This document shows positions 55,010 to 64,000 of a DNA stretch of 64,000 nucleotides, in pieces. The DNA comes from Craspedostauros australis. Taxonomy: Eukaryota > Bacillariophyta > Bacillariophyceae > Mastogloiales > Achnanthaceae. The notes under the pieces were generated by a model, which searched no databases, was not told where the DNA came from, and saw nothing but the letters and a program-made list of their open reading frames with translations. Position numbers and translations under genes: made by a program. Where the stretch lies: positions 806,001 through 870,000 of the forward strand of contig JAMXDE010000003.1 in assembly GCA_026770025.1 (NCBI GenBank). The letters run 5' to 3'. Each line of letters begins with the position of its first letter. Position 1 is the first letter of the stretch.

Positions 55010-56872
55010 ATGGTCCATCAGCAGTTCCTCGAATTGGTTCGCGATGCATGCAATCAAGAACCTTCCGTTCCATCACAGCCATCGCAGCCATCGGCAGCAA
55101 CACCCACCAACCCATCATCGCAGAATTCAACCTGCGTCAAGACGAATACCAAGCAGCAGCAGCAGCAGGGCAGAAAGAAGAAGAGCATGCTCAAGAAGCT
55201 GAAGGCGCCTCGCGCACTGCGACGCCTTCTTTCACGCAAGAACAAGAACCAGCGGCGCAGCCAACCGCAGCAATGCCAAGCGTCTGCCGAAGATGCCAGC
55301 GCCAGCATCAACCCTTGCCTGCGGGCATTGCGATTGTACCTCCAAGACGAGAGCAACTTCATGGTCGTGCATGATTGCTTGTTGGATGGAGATGATGATG
55401 GATCGCACAACCCAGCCGCGCACGATGACACGGCCACTGACAGTGACAGTGATAGTGACAGTGATACCGATACTGGCAGTGATGCCGACAATGCCAACAA
55501 CAATGCCAACAACAACGAGAATAGCAAAGATGAAGGAAATCCACAGCGCACCATCTTCCATGTGATCATCCAGGAGCTGTGGACATCACAGACCACCGAG
55601 CAGGTCCAGGAGGTCCTTGCCGCACTCCTTCCATACTACCCAGACGCTCTGTCCATCCCATCGCAGACAACCGGCCAGCTCCCACTTCACGTGGCCTGCA
55701 AGCGATTGGCTTCCTTCTCGCAAGTTCGTGAAGATGCGAATGCTACCGAGACCAACAACAACAATAACAACAACGACGACGACGACGCAGAAACAACGCA
55801 GATTGTGCGGTTCTTCCGTTTCCTCATCCAGAACTCACCATCCGCGTTGCTCCACGCCGACAAAGAAGGACGTCGACCGCTGCACGTCCTTCTCAGCCAC
55901 GCCGCGAAGGCACCGAACGATGAAGCCGTCGCAGCCCAGCAAGCCACGATGTCCCTGACCTCGTCCGCGGAAATTGAAGTCGCAAAATTCCTCCTGCGAC
56001 AGCAAATCCAACACCAGGAACGACACATCTGCCTGGATGGCATGCACGACTCCCTCCATCTGCTGCTGACCTTGGTGCCAACAACCACCAACGGCGTCGA
56101 ACCGTTGCTCCTCCAAGTCGCCAACGAGATGTCTTCGAAATCTCGCTCGTCAGCCATGACCACGCTGTCATTGCAGAACCTGCACATCTCCAAGTGCACA
56201 TGGAACACGGTGATCGCGCCGCTCTTCAGCATCATGGACAAGCTGGCGACGTTGGATTGCTTCTCCGTCTCCGTGTTTAACGAATGCGTCTGGGTCACTG
56301 GTTCGCAGCAATCGTCAGCCGCCGCACAGGAGCCAGGAACGGCCGTGCTGGACGTCCAGCCCAATGCGCACCAAATCAAGTTCAGAAATGGAATCGCAAG
56401 CGACAGTGTCATCCTTCCGTCCATCGCACAGCTGCTTTCCACCAAGACGCCGACGCTGCAAACGCTCATCCTCCACGCATGCCACTTGCAGGACATCTCT
56501 GCACTGGTGGATGTTCTGGACGAGCAGCACCAGGCCAACGGCCTCACCTCGCTGCGCAACCTGGCCCTGCAAGACAATCCCGCCCTCAACGACGACAGCA
56601 CCCGCCGGCTGTTCCAATGTGTGGATCGCATCGCCAAGGACGAGAGGACGGATTCGACCAAGCCCAAGTTCCGCCTGGCCATGGGCCTGCAGCGCGTGTC
56701 GCAGTGGTCCGAATCCCAATTCGTGGATGCCCTCGAGCTCTATGCCGGACTCCCAGATGCTGTGGTCTCTGACAGAAACAGTGCCCCAACACCCTCTGCC
56801 AAGCACGACAAGATGTACCAGCTCCTTCGTTTCCGACAGGATCTCTGGCTGGAGGGATACCACCAACGCTAG
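55010..56872 (+). CDS. Ankyrin-like repeat protein of diatom type
   Basis: A single exon of 620 aa. The N-terminus is basic with Gln and Lys runs (about 45-80). An acidic Asp-Ser repeat (about 140-170) follows, then a helical repeat region. Two units keep the ankyrin hallmark: GQLPLHVACKR (about 223) and GRRPLHVLLSH (about 287), each preceded by helical segments such as YYPDALSIPS and NSPSALLHAD. That 'P.AL...D..G..PLH' wording is common in diatom ankyrin families. The C-terminal third resembles leucine-rich/RNI segments (LQTLILHACHL, LTSLRNLALQDNPAL). No catalytic motif is present. Probably an intracellular protein-interaction factor. Confidence 0.85.
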   Translation: MVHQQFLELVRDACNQEPSVPSQPSQPSAATPTNPSSQNSTCVKTNTKQQQQQGRKKKSMLKKLKAPRALRRLLSRKNKNQRRSQPQQCQASAEDASASINPCLRALRLYLQDESNFMVVHDCLLDGDDDGSHNPAAHDDTATDSDSDSDSDTDTGSDADNANNNANNNENSKDEGNPQRTIFHVIIQELWTSQTTEQVQEVLAALLPYYPDALSIPSQTTGQLPLHVACKRLASFSQVREDANATETNNNNNNNDDDDAETTQIVRFFRFLIQNSPSALLHADKEGRRPLHVLLSHAAKAPNDEAVAAQQATMSLTSSAEIEVAKFLLRQQIQHQERHICLDGMHDSLHLLLTLVPTTTNGVEPLLLQVANEMSSKSRSSAMTTLSLQNLHISKCTWNTVIAPLFSIMDKLATLDCFSVSVFNECVWVTGSQQSSAAAQEPGTAVLDVQPNAHQIKFRNGIASDSVILPSIAQLLSTKTPTLQTLILHACHLQDISALVDVLDEQHQANGLTSLRNLALQDNPALNDDSTRRLFQCVDRIAKDERTDSTKPKFRLAMGLQRVSQWSESQFVDALELYAGLPDAVVSDRNSAPTPSAKHDKMYQLLRFRQDLWLEGYHQR

Positions 56873-57321
56873 ATGGTTCTTGTTGATCCTCCATGCGATA
56901 CATGTACAATACTCGACACTACTCCACACTACTCTACAATACTTTAGATAATATTAAAACACGGCAAAAGCAAGCATCTTATTACATTATGGTACATATT
57001 GCAATAGACACTCCAACATTCACTTGTTCGCAACGTACCAACGCACTGTCGCAGCATGTTCACGAACGTGCGAGCCAGGGTGGGGGAAAGTAACACCACT
57101 GATGCCACACAGCGATGAATAAAAGTACCTGCGCGAAAGCAATACGTCATTTCATTTGCTCTGCTCCACTCATACACCCTCGAGGAGCGCGAGCTCACAT
57201 GTTGAATTCGTCGATTGCCACCAGTGCCATTGTTTGTGCCGTGCTGGGATGCCACTACTCTGCACCACTCGTGCAATAAATCATGTCGTAAACGCAACAG
57301 ATTATCATTCCTACTGTGCAC
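56873..57321. other. Convergent 3' intergenic region
   Basis: Between the ankyrin-like gene (+) and the SDR gene (-). AT-rich near 56930-57000; no gene seen. Confidence 0.55.
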
Positions 57322-58149
57322 TTACTCCTGATCCCTTGGCTCGATCAGGACGGTGTTGATGGCAACATGCGATGGTGCCGTCAGCGCGTACACGACGGCA
57401 TTGGCTACGTCCTCCACATTGAGCAGCTGGTTGCGATCGAAGCCATCACCGACGGGACGACCGATCTCGACACCCACCTCCTTGGCCGCATCCGTATCCG
57501 TGTTCTTCATGATCAGCTCGGTTCCCTTGACGTCGCCGGGACAGATGGTGGTCAGCGTCACGCCGGTTCCCACCAGCTCGCGACGTGTGATCTCCGTCAA
57601 GGTCTCCACGAACCGCTTCGAAGCGCAGTACACGGCCAGCGTCTTGAAATCTCGCATGCCGGCATCGCTCGAGATGGTCACGATCTTTCCCTTGCCGGAT
57701 TTCACCATGCCCGGGATGCAGGAGCCGAACGCGTTGGTCACGCCGCGGCAGTTGACGTCGATGGTCTGATCCCACTGGTCCATCACGGCGTTCTCCATCT
57801 TGGTGAAGTACATGACGCCGGCGCAGCAGATCATGTAATCGATGAACTCGTCGGCGTCGCTGCACAGGCTCTGCTGGGCATGTGCCACAAAGGCCTGCAT
57901 CGAGGCGCGGTCGGTGACATCCAACGCCTTGATTTCGACGCAACCTGGCGAATCGGGATGCGTGGCCTCGCAGGATGCCTTGACGGCTTGCAGCTTCTCC
58001 AACCGACGTGCGCCGATGCAGATCTTGGCACCTTCGGCGTGCAGGGCCGTGGCGATGGCAGCGCCAATGCCCGACGAGGCTCCGGCGACGCAAATCACCT
58101 TGCCGGCGAGGCGGTGCGATGTCTGGGGTGAGGCTGATGGCGATGACAT
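57322..58149 (-). CDS. Short-chain dehydrogenase/reductase (classical SDR)
   Basis: A single exon of 275 aa, usual SDR length. The cofactor motif is VAGASSGIGAAI (about 21-32). ICIGARRLEKL, with Arg after the second strand, suggests NADP(H). Then come ALDVTDRASM, CCAGVMYF (the NNAG position), the catalytic Ser in VTISSDAG, YCASK (Tyr-x3-Lys) and CPGDVKGTE. All four catalytic positions are present. Wording is close to bacterial/plant YdfG-like serine or 3-hydroxy-acid dehydrogenases, but the substrate is not deducible. No presequence, so probably cytosolic. Confidence 0.93.
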   Translation of the reverse strand: MSSPSASPQTSHRLAGKVICVAGASSGIGAAIATALHAEGAKICIGARRLEKLQAVKASCEATHPDSPGCVEIKALDVTDRASMQAFVAHAQQSLCSDADEFIDYMICCAGVMYFTKMENAVMDQWDQTIDVNCRGVTNAFGSCIPGMVKSGKGKIVTISSDAGMRDFKTLAVYCASKRFVETLTEITRRELVGTGVTLTTICPGDVKGTELIMKNTDTDAAKEVGVEIGRPVGDGFDRNQLLNVEDVANAVVYALTAPSHVAINTVLIEPRDQE

Positions 58150-59990
58150 GATTGAAAGTTGTGCGTTGTGCGTTGTCGCGAATGGACGTTGCAGATCGTA
58201 CGTTGTTCGGGGGGTTGATCTCTCTTGATGACCAGTGGGTTGACGGATAGAGGCGAAAGAGTGACCGCAGCGTCTTGTGATGTGTTGATCCTGTTCGGCA
58301 ACACATCCATCACGTGCCCAGTTCCATCAGTTTTGTGTGGATGCGGCAAAACGTCATTACAAAACAATTGAATGGCTTATGTACGGTACGTGGTGCGTAC
58401 GAGTGTCCGTGAAGTACTTTCATTGTGCAGGCGTTCGTTTATGTGTCGTTCGAATCAAGAACGTTCTCGTTTCTTGCGTCGGTCTAGATACTGTTCGACT
58501 ATATCCATCCTCCACTCTTCGGAACCAAGGGAAGTGTGCGACCAACTGAAGCACATCGAGCCTGCGGACTGTTTGTCGCATCGAACATCAGATCGGGCCA
58601 GGTTCGTTTCCTTCACAAGAAACGGCTCGGAGGGGTGATCATCCCTCCGCCTTGTCATCCTGAGGAGTCGCTCGTATGATCGCACCACCTACTTCTGTCG
58701 ATAAGTGGCGGAACATCGTTCACCACAGTCTTCAGCATCAATGACTCTTGCATGTCTGCGCCTGCGTCTCTTTTCTCTTGATCTTGAGCCGTATCTGCCG
58801 AAGGCAGTCAGTCAACAAACAAGCCGATGGACAAAAATCATGTGCGAGACGCGCCACTTCGAACCGAACGCAGAAAGGAGTCCCATTTTCTCCTTCTCCG
58901 TGTCGAAGGAATCAGATCCAAATCATGGTGCAAAACTCGAAAGAATGTCAACACGCGAGTATCTTGAACTCCTCGTCCGAGCCATCTGTGACGCTCCCCC
59001 GACCGAGCTGCTGAGGTCGAACCGATTGCTATGCGAGCACCCTGTAGCGCCTCCTTGCGCTTCACATGTCTGTGTCGCCACGGAACTTGCATTGCAGGAA
59101 ATGGAGGGAACGTGGTTTGGATAATGTCGTTCGCTGTGTCAGCGGCTCTTGTTGACGAAGAAATGTCAGTATTGACATTAACACTGAATCCTTCATCATG
59201 CTCAACTGAGCATGCCGCGGGCGAAGGTGTGTACTCATACAAACTCATCAGTCCGCGAACATCATTCGCCTTGATTGTCAGAATCACATGGGCGGCAGAC
59301 ACGCACTCGCACCCACCTACGTCTGGACGCACCGATCGTCAGCCCACCGCGCCAATGGATGATGTGAGTGAATTCCAACATCAAACTGTGACCCACGTGG
59401 AGGCATCACGGCACAGCATCGATCTCAATCGGAGATATCTGGTTCTAGTTTCGTTTTATACATACTCTTCACTATTTACACTCATTGATCTTAGCTGTGT
59501 TGTCGGATAGAAAAGCAAAAGGAGGCTCGCACAGGTGTTCTGTGTACACCTCTTGGTGCCTTGCTGTTGTTGTTGTTGTTGTTGTTGTTGGCTTGGCGTG
59601 TACTGGAGCCTCTGTCTCTCTGTCTCTCCGTTTTGGCCAACTCGGTCACAGCCTACATGGTGTTCTTGTTTCTTTCTACTATCGTGACCACTCCACCCCG
59701 CACTGATGTGCTATCGATCGGCCATTCAATGAAGCCGATGACTTGGTAGATGCCTATATCGTCAACGCTCACCGTCAAGTTGCCATCGATCATAGATGTT
59801 GCGCATTGGATCGTCCTGGGCAAGTCTGGCCTGATTCTCAGCTGGCCCATAGTCTGAGACGGAAATGGGAGTATCGTGCACATGTCGAGAACGGGAGGCG
59901 GCGCAGACAGAAAGTTAGATGGAGCGCTCTGCAGACTTTCAGATACGGGACGATGGGCTCATCCTCTTGCCATGCCTGCAATCTTGATCG
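58150..59990. other. Intergenic region, no gene recognised
   Basis: 1.8 kb holding the SDR promoter and the 3' side of the first DUF6824 gene. A (TTG)n run lies at 59562-59588. A 76-codon minus-strand frame (59653-59883) could be an exon but could not be joined in frame to its neighbour. Confidence 0.5.
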
Positions 59991-60806
59991 TCAACCGAGA
60001 TGCCGAATCATTAGCTGGCCATGCATCGTCTTCAGGCATTCTGCTTGTGCGGCGCAGCCACAAGTTTGAGGGATGCAACCAAGCAATTGCAAGTACATGC
60101 ACCACAATGTACTCTGCGGCAATCGGAGCAAACATACAGGATATACACTCAGAAGAGACTCACCTTGGTGGATCTGGGGGTTGATGGGTTCCATGTGCAT
60201 GCGTGGGTGTCCGATCACATCTTGCTCGTCTTGCCTGACATTTTCGTGATGAAACCTCGGCAAATCCTTGTTGCCTCTCATCACTTTCTTCACCTTCGTG
60301 ATGGCCACATCCCATGGGATTTCTTCCCACACAGTTGTCTTGTTGCCTCTGTGGAAGTATTGATATCTGTTTCCCTCGCCTGTCTGCAGCCATGAATCAT
60401 GATCCTGATTGCCAGCGTCCTTGCATTCCCTGAGCAAGCGGATGTTGCAGCACCCACACGACTGCACGACGTTCCATAGCGCAGCAGAAGCGATGTCGTG
60501 CCTCTCGGCGCTCTTCGTCGTACGCAGGAAGGCAGCATTGAATGACTCAAGGATCGATCTGTATCTGACATTGCCGGGATGGTACTTGACCAGGTTGCCT
60601 CGTGCAAAGAGCACATCATGTTGTTGTACGTGGGGATAGTCGTATACACCTCCCAGTCGGCCCGCACGCATATTTCTTCGACGCATGCAGCGATGATGCT
60701 GCAGGCTCAGTCCTCTCGCTCTCCGCTTGCTGTACGAAGGCTGTACGTACATGCTATGGGCGCTGATTTCTACTCTACTCTCCGTATTATGTCCGCACAA
60801 CGACAA
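59991..60806 (-). CDS. DUF6824 domain protein, copy 1
   Basis: The domain is clear: QQHDVLFARGNLVKYHPGN, VRYRSILESFN, ERHDIASAALWNVVQSCG and, after a loop, WEEIPWDVAITKVKKVMRG, the order seen in diatom DUF6824 proteins ('DVL.GRG.....HPGN..YR'). The frame is open to 59991, but a strong donor CACCAAG|GTGAGT (exon end 60164) and an acceptor CAAGCAG|AA (exon start 60040) keep frame and give 230 aa. The 3' end is therefore tentative, and the first ~40 residues may be spurious. DUF6824 proteins are nuclear-looking and often linked to nutrient responses; the molecular function is unknown. The second copy lies 1.7 kb upstream. Confidence 0.72.
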   Translation of the reverse strand: MSLCGHNTESRVEISAHSMYVQPSYSKRRARGLSLQHHRCMRRRNMRAGRLGGVYDYPHVQQHDVLFARGNLVKYHPGNVRYRSILESFNAAFLRTTKSAERHDIASAALWNVVQSCGCCNIRLLRECKDAGNQDHDSWLQTGEGNRYQYFHRGNKTTVWEEIPWDVAITKVKKVMRGNKDLPRFHHENVRQDEQDVIGHPRMHMEPINPQIHQGESLLSVYPVCLLRLPQSTLWCMYLQLLGCIPQTCGCAAQAECLKTMHGQLMIRHLG

Positions 60807-62504
60807 TTGATATCTCCGAGGCCGCTTGTCTTGCTTCTTCCTTGTCGGTTGAAGAGAACGTCAGGCGCGAGGTTGGCTGTAAGATAACGAGTCAGCAGAT
60901 CTCTTGGATGCTGTTGCTGTTTGTGATGGTTCTTGTTGGAAGATTGCTGGGAGACTGATTCAGGTGTGAAGGGAGACTTCACTGCGCTCGTTCAACAGCG
61001 GGCACTCTTCTGCTCCCACTCCCGGAGTTTGTGCCTATTCGTATGTGTCGTTTTGGGTGGAAATGTGAATAAGGGCCTTCTACTTGGAATGGCAGCTTCG
61101 TGGGAAGTGACACTCACTCCTTTGGCTGTTGCCGTCCGCCGATAACGTACGCCACGGGTGTTCCTTCACCACGCGCCTGCCGTTTGTATCTGCAAGTGTG
61201 CGATCAGCGTTGTTCCGGGCTTTGCAGAACAGTGCCTCTTAAGCGCTGTACTCGTACATTTGGAAGCGCATCACGATCATTGCATTTGTAGAGTATGCGG
61301 TAGACTTGGATCGTACTTTACATGCGCAACTGGGTCTCCGTAGTACAGTTGTATGTATAGAGTACTGTCGAGAGAGTATGTCTCTGATGATGCACATACA
61401 GCCAACGCCCGCAGTTGTTGGAGCATCGCATTCGTATCCGTTTTCGTCGTTGCAGGAGTTTTTGAGCAGGGGTGTCAAGTGTTAAACGCGCAAGGTTGGG
61501 GCAATGGCGCAGATGGTGCTAGATGTTCACGAGCATCCCTCCTCTCGACACATTGCACCAATTCGCTGCACACAGGTCCATCTGTTCGTGAGCCGGCAGT
61601 CGTGGTTACGGTTGTTGGAAGCCAACTCAAACAAGCCCAATGATGTAAGATCCTGCAAGGGACAAGATGTCTCCAAACGCATCCAGGCACAGCCCTCGGA
61701 TTTTGCATCAAACGCTTCAGTGATGACAAGGCACTGCCAGGGCATTCTCCCCTTCCGAGGCACAGGTCCACCATAGGCGACAGCAAGCGTGGAGGGATAT
61801 CACTTTCGACGTTTCGAAGCGCACGGAAGAATTGGCATGGGATGGAGGGAAATCATCATGGATATTCCAGAATGAATAAGCTCTTGTGTTGTCCTTCATG
61901 CATGACTCTCTGTGGTGGGCACGACATCAGAGAATGTCCCGGACAAGATTCGTAAATTTGCACCCATGACTTCACCCAATTCTCCTATTGGTTGGCTTGT
62001 GGTGGAACAACGTGGGGACAGGCAAGATGGGGGCAGAAGCATCCCTCCCTTGACGCAAAACCGAAAGCGACATCGGCACCCATTCACACGCTTCCACTGA
62101 GGCCAACAACCAGACGAAACAATCCGACAGGTACAAACTAATAGCATGTACCTACATATGATTGCGCACAGAGCAGAGTCGCAGAAATGGTAGACGGGGT
62201 CGACATGATCCACATGACATGTTGCTCTCGCGATGCTCGCGATTGCAGACGAATATCTCTCTGGAGCGAGGTTTTGCTGATGAAGAGGGAATCCGGGCGC
62301 CTCTGCACTGGACTCTGGAGAGAAAGTATGGTACGACAATGCATGTATGTGTATATGCGTATGTGTGTATGTAAGTACTATTGACATGGATACAGCTAAA
62401 AATAGGCCGGACGAAGAATACAGCAACTCCGTGCCGCGCCATCTTGCAACCACTTGCGGAATGATTCATCAAAAAGAGGAGAGAGAGAGATGGCCAATTC
62501 ACCT
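60807..62504. other. Intergenic region between the two DUF6824 genes
   Basis: 1.7 kb with only short overlapping frames; no gene recognised. Confidence 0.5.
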
Positions 62505-63948
62505 TCAGGTTTGGGTATTTGGTGTCGCCGCCAGATCAAAGTTGAACAGGTTTGCCCAAGCCATCGGGCTGATCGCGGTGGTTTGGCTGGGAAGGATTGT
62601 CGCTGTGCGATGGGCCCACGACTGATAGTGCAGCTGCCGGGGCTGTGGGGGCATCCCAGCTCGCACTGGAGCGGGATCCTGTGATGTGCATTGGCGCGGA
62701 GTAACGATAGTTGGTGTATCTCGTGATTGAGGATTGGTGGGTGCGGGAATCGGCCACGGGGCCATGCCTTCTGCGGGTGCCAAAGGTGCAAGCGGTTCGC
62801 CGGCACCCTGAGCGGTGACCGCAGAAGCAGCAGCAGCATTGTCGCTAATATCGTCTTGTTGGAACAGGCCTGATTCGAAGTCGTCTTCGCTTTCTTCTGC
62901 GAAGGCTGCGAGATCAAGTACATCCAACTCCAGCGCAGGAAGGTTCGCTGTCGTAGGCATATCGAGCTGTTGCATTGCAATCGCAGCCTCGAGGAGTTGT
63001 TGTTGCTCCGCATTGACGAATGCTTCGTCATCCTACACCTCATTGGTCTCAAACTGCTGTTGTTGTTCCTGTGCCACATCCACGTGTTGTGGGAACATTG
63101 GCTCCGCTGCCGCTGCTACCGGGGCAGCAGCTTGATCACCAATGATATCCAATTCGAGAGCATCAAGATGAACTTCGAGTGGTTCTGGTCTGAACATTGC
63201 CTTCTCTGCGTTGACGCCTTCGAGGACATAGGCTGCAGGCGGTAGTTGTTATGGAAGTGTAAGTGAAAGTGAGATTAAGAGGTGGTGAGATAGTGGATGG
63301 GAAGAGACGGGTTAGTGTTGACAATGTTGACTGTGGGGAGATGGTTCGATTGGCAAGGTCGCCAGAGTTGGATACAGCGAGTGTGTATGTATCCGCAGTG
63401 CAGTGCGATCGTTGACAATGAGCGGGAGGCATCATGATTCAGTCCATCACATTCGCATGTCTTGGTCGCAGGCTGATCGCACAACGAAGCAGACGATATG
63501 CAATCGGATACTTACCGCAGACAGCTTGAACCACCTTCTCATCTTTTGGCGTAGGTGGGCTGGCTTTTTTCGTTTCGCGCAATGCATGTTGAACCTTTCG
63601 AAGTGCAACCCTCTCCTCGACCTCTTCCCAAACTGATGCGGCCTCGTTGCGCCGGTCGGGAGCAACGTTGGCATTGCCGTTGGCATTGCGACGCCTGATG
63701 CGGGCTGCAGCGGGCTGCTTCTTCCAGAAACGGACTACGTATCCGTCGAGGCCGGTCCTGATCTCACGGAACGCATCAGTCACGACGTTCCACTTCTGTC
63801 CAACCTTTGCCTTGGAGTATTCATCTTTGTACTTCAGGATCACCTTGCGGTATCGAATGCTGCCTGGAAAGGAGTACACATTCTTACCTCTGCCCAGAAG
63901 GACATCGATTTGACTTGGGGTTGTAATGGTGGTGGCCGTGCGATCCAT
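62505..63948 (-). CDS. DUF6824 domain protein, copy 2, with an in-frame TAG in exon 2
   Basis: Exon 1 is 63948-63516 (donor GTCTGCG|GTAAGT) and exon 2 starts at 63232 (acceptor CGCCTGCAG|CC), phase 1. Exon 1 carries the domain: PSQIDVLLGRGKNVYSFPG, IRYRKVILKYKDEYSKAK, VTDAFREIRTGLDGYVVRFW. Exon 2 is Glu/Gln/Ala-rich and acidic, like a transcription-activation tail. One TAG interrupts it at 63035-63033, with the same amino-acid character continuing on both sides to 62505. A 72-nt phase-0 intron (donor GAG|GTGTAG, acceptor GCAACAG|CTC) would remove it. Otherwise the protein ends there, or the base is an allele or sequencing error. Reading through, the frame is 386 codons long. Confidence 0.75.
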
Positions 63949-64000
63949 GGTTGGTTGGAGCTCGTGCTCGTAGGTCGTAGCGGTATTGTTTGTTTGTTTG
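63949..64000. other. 5' flank of the last gene
   Basis: 52 bp of promoter-side sequence ending in a (GTTT)n run at the window edge. Confidence 0.5.

Noticed and set aside
59653-59883. 76-codon minus-strand ORF possibly a 3' exon of the first DUF6824 gene
   Set aside because: No acceptor joins it in frame to the donor at 60164 without a stop; left as unassigned.

Overview
This window looks like nuclear DNA of a photosynthetic diatom (stramenopile). Two genes carry the DUF6824 domain that is expanded in diatoms. One protein has a Pro-Thr repeat ectodomain and one is a diatom-style LRR membrane protein. Four proteins begin with a signal peptide ending in an 'A-F' junction (ASAF, THAF, ALAF, SFAF), the hallmark of diatom plastid targeting. 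Genes are compact, with 0-2 GT-AG introns of about 100-260 bp. Exons were assigned by hand from donor/acceptor motifs and frame continuity; nothing was computed or searched.

Layout. 93-4424 (-): stand-alone signalling-type AAA ATPase. About 4.9-12.9 kb: a probable PIF/Harbinger DNA transposon, with an 801-aa accessory protein (-) and an intact two-exon DDE transposase (+) transcribed away from a 1.5-kb core of tandem repeats. 14.2-22.1 kb: a plastid-targeted protein of unknown function, TRAPPC5, selenoprotein K (in-frame UGA plus a candidate SECIS) and SEC24. 22.7-28.7 kb: a signal peptide peptidase-like protease with a large Lys-rich insertion, and a mitochondrial carrier. 28.9-36.0 kb: a tandem segmental duplication carrying two membrane-anchored HSL-type hydrolases. 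36.1-44.6 kb: uroporphyrinogen-III synthase, a Pro-Thr repeat membrane protein and the LRR protein. 45.8-52.5 kb: a double-PDZ-like protein, a small plastid-targeted membrane protein and a fused PabA-PabB aminodeoxychorismate synthase. 52.8-58.1 kb: ribosomal protein eS28, an ankyrin-like protein and a short-chain dehydrogenase. 60.0-63.9 kb: two DUF6824 genes.

Functional themes. SEC24 and TRAPPC5 act in ER-Golgi vesicle traffic; the SPP-like protease and selenoprotein K are also endomembrane proteins. UROS (tetrapyrrole) and ADC synthase (folate) are plastid biosynthetic enzymes. The neighbourhoods look like ordinary eukaryotic gene order, not operons. The most notable items are the selenoprotein K gene, the repeat-cored Harbinger element with its unknown partner protein, the 3'-biased sequence homogenisation between the duplicated hydrolases, and the SPP-like protease insertion. 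No rRNA, tRNA, CRISPR array or viral element was recognised.
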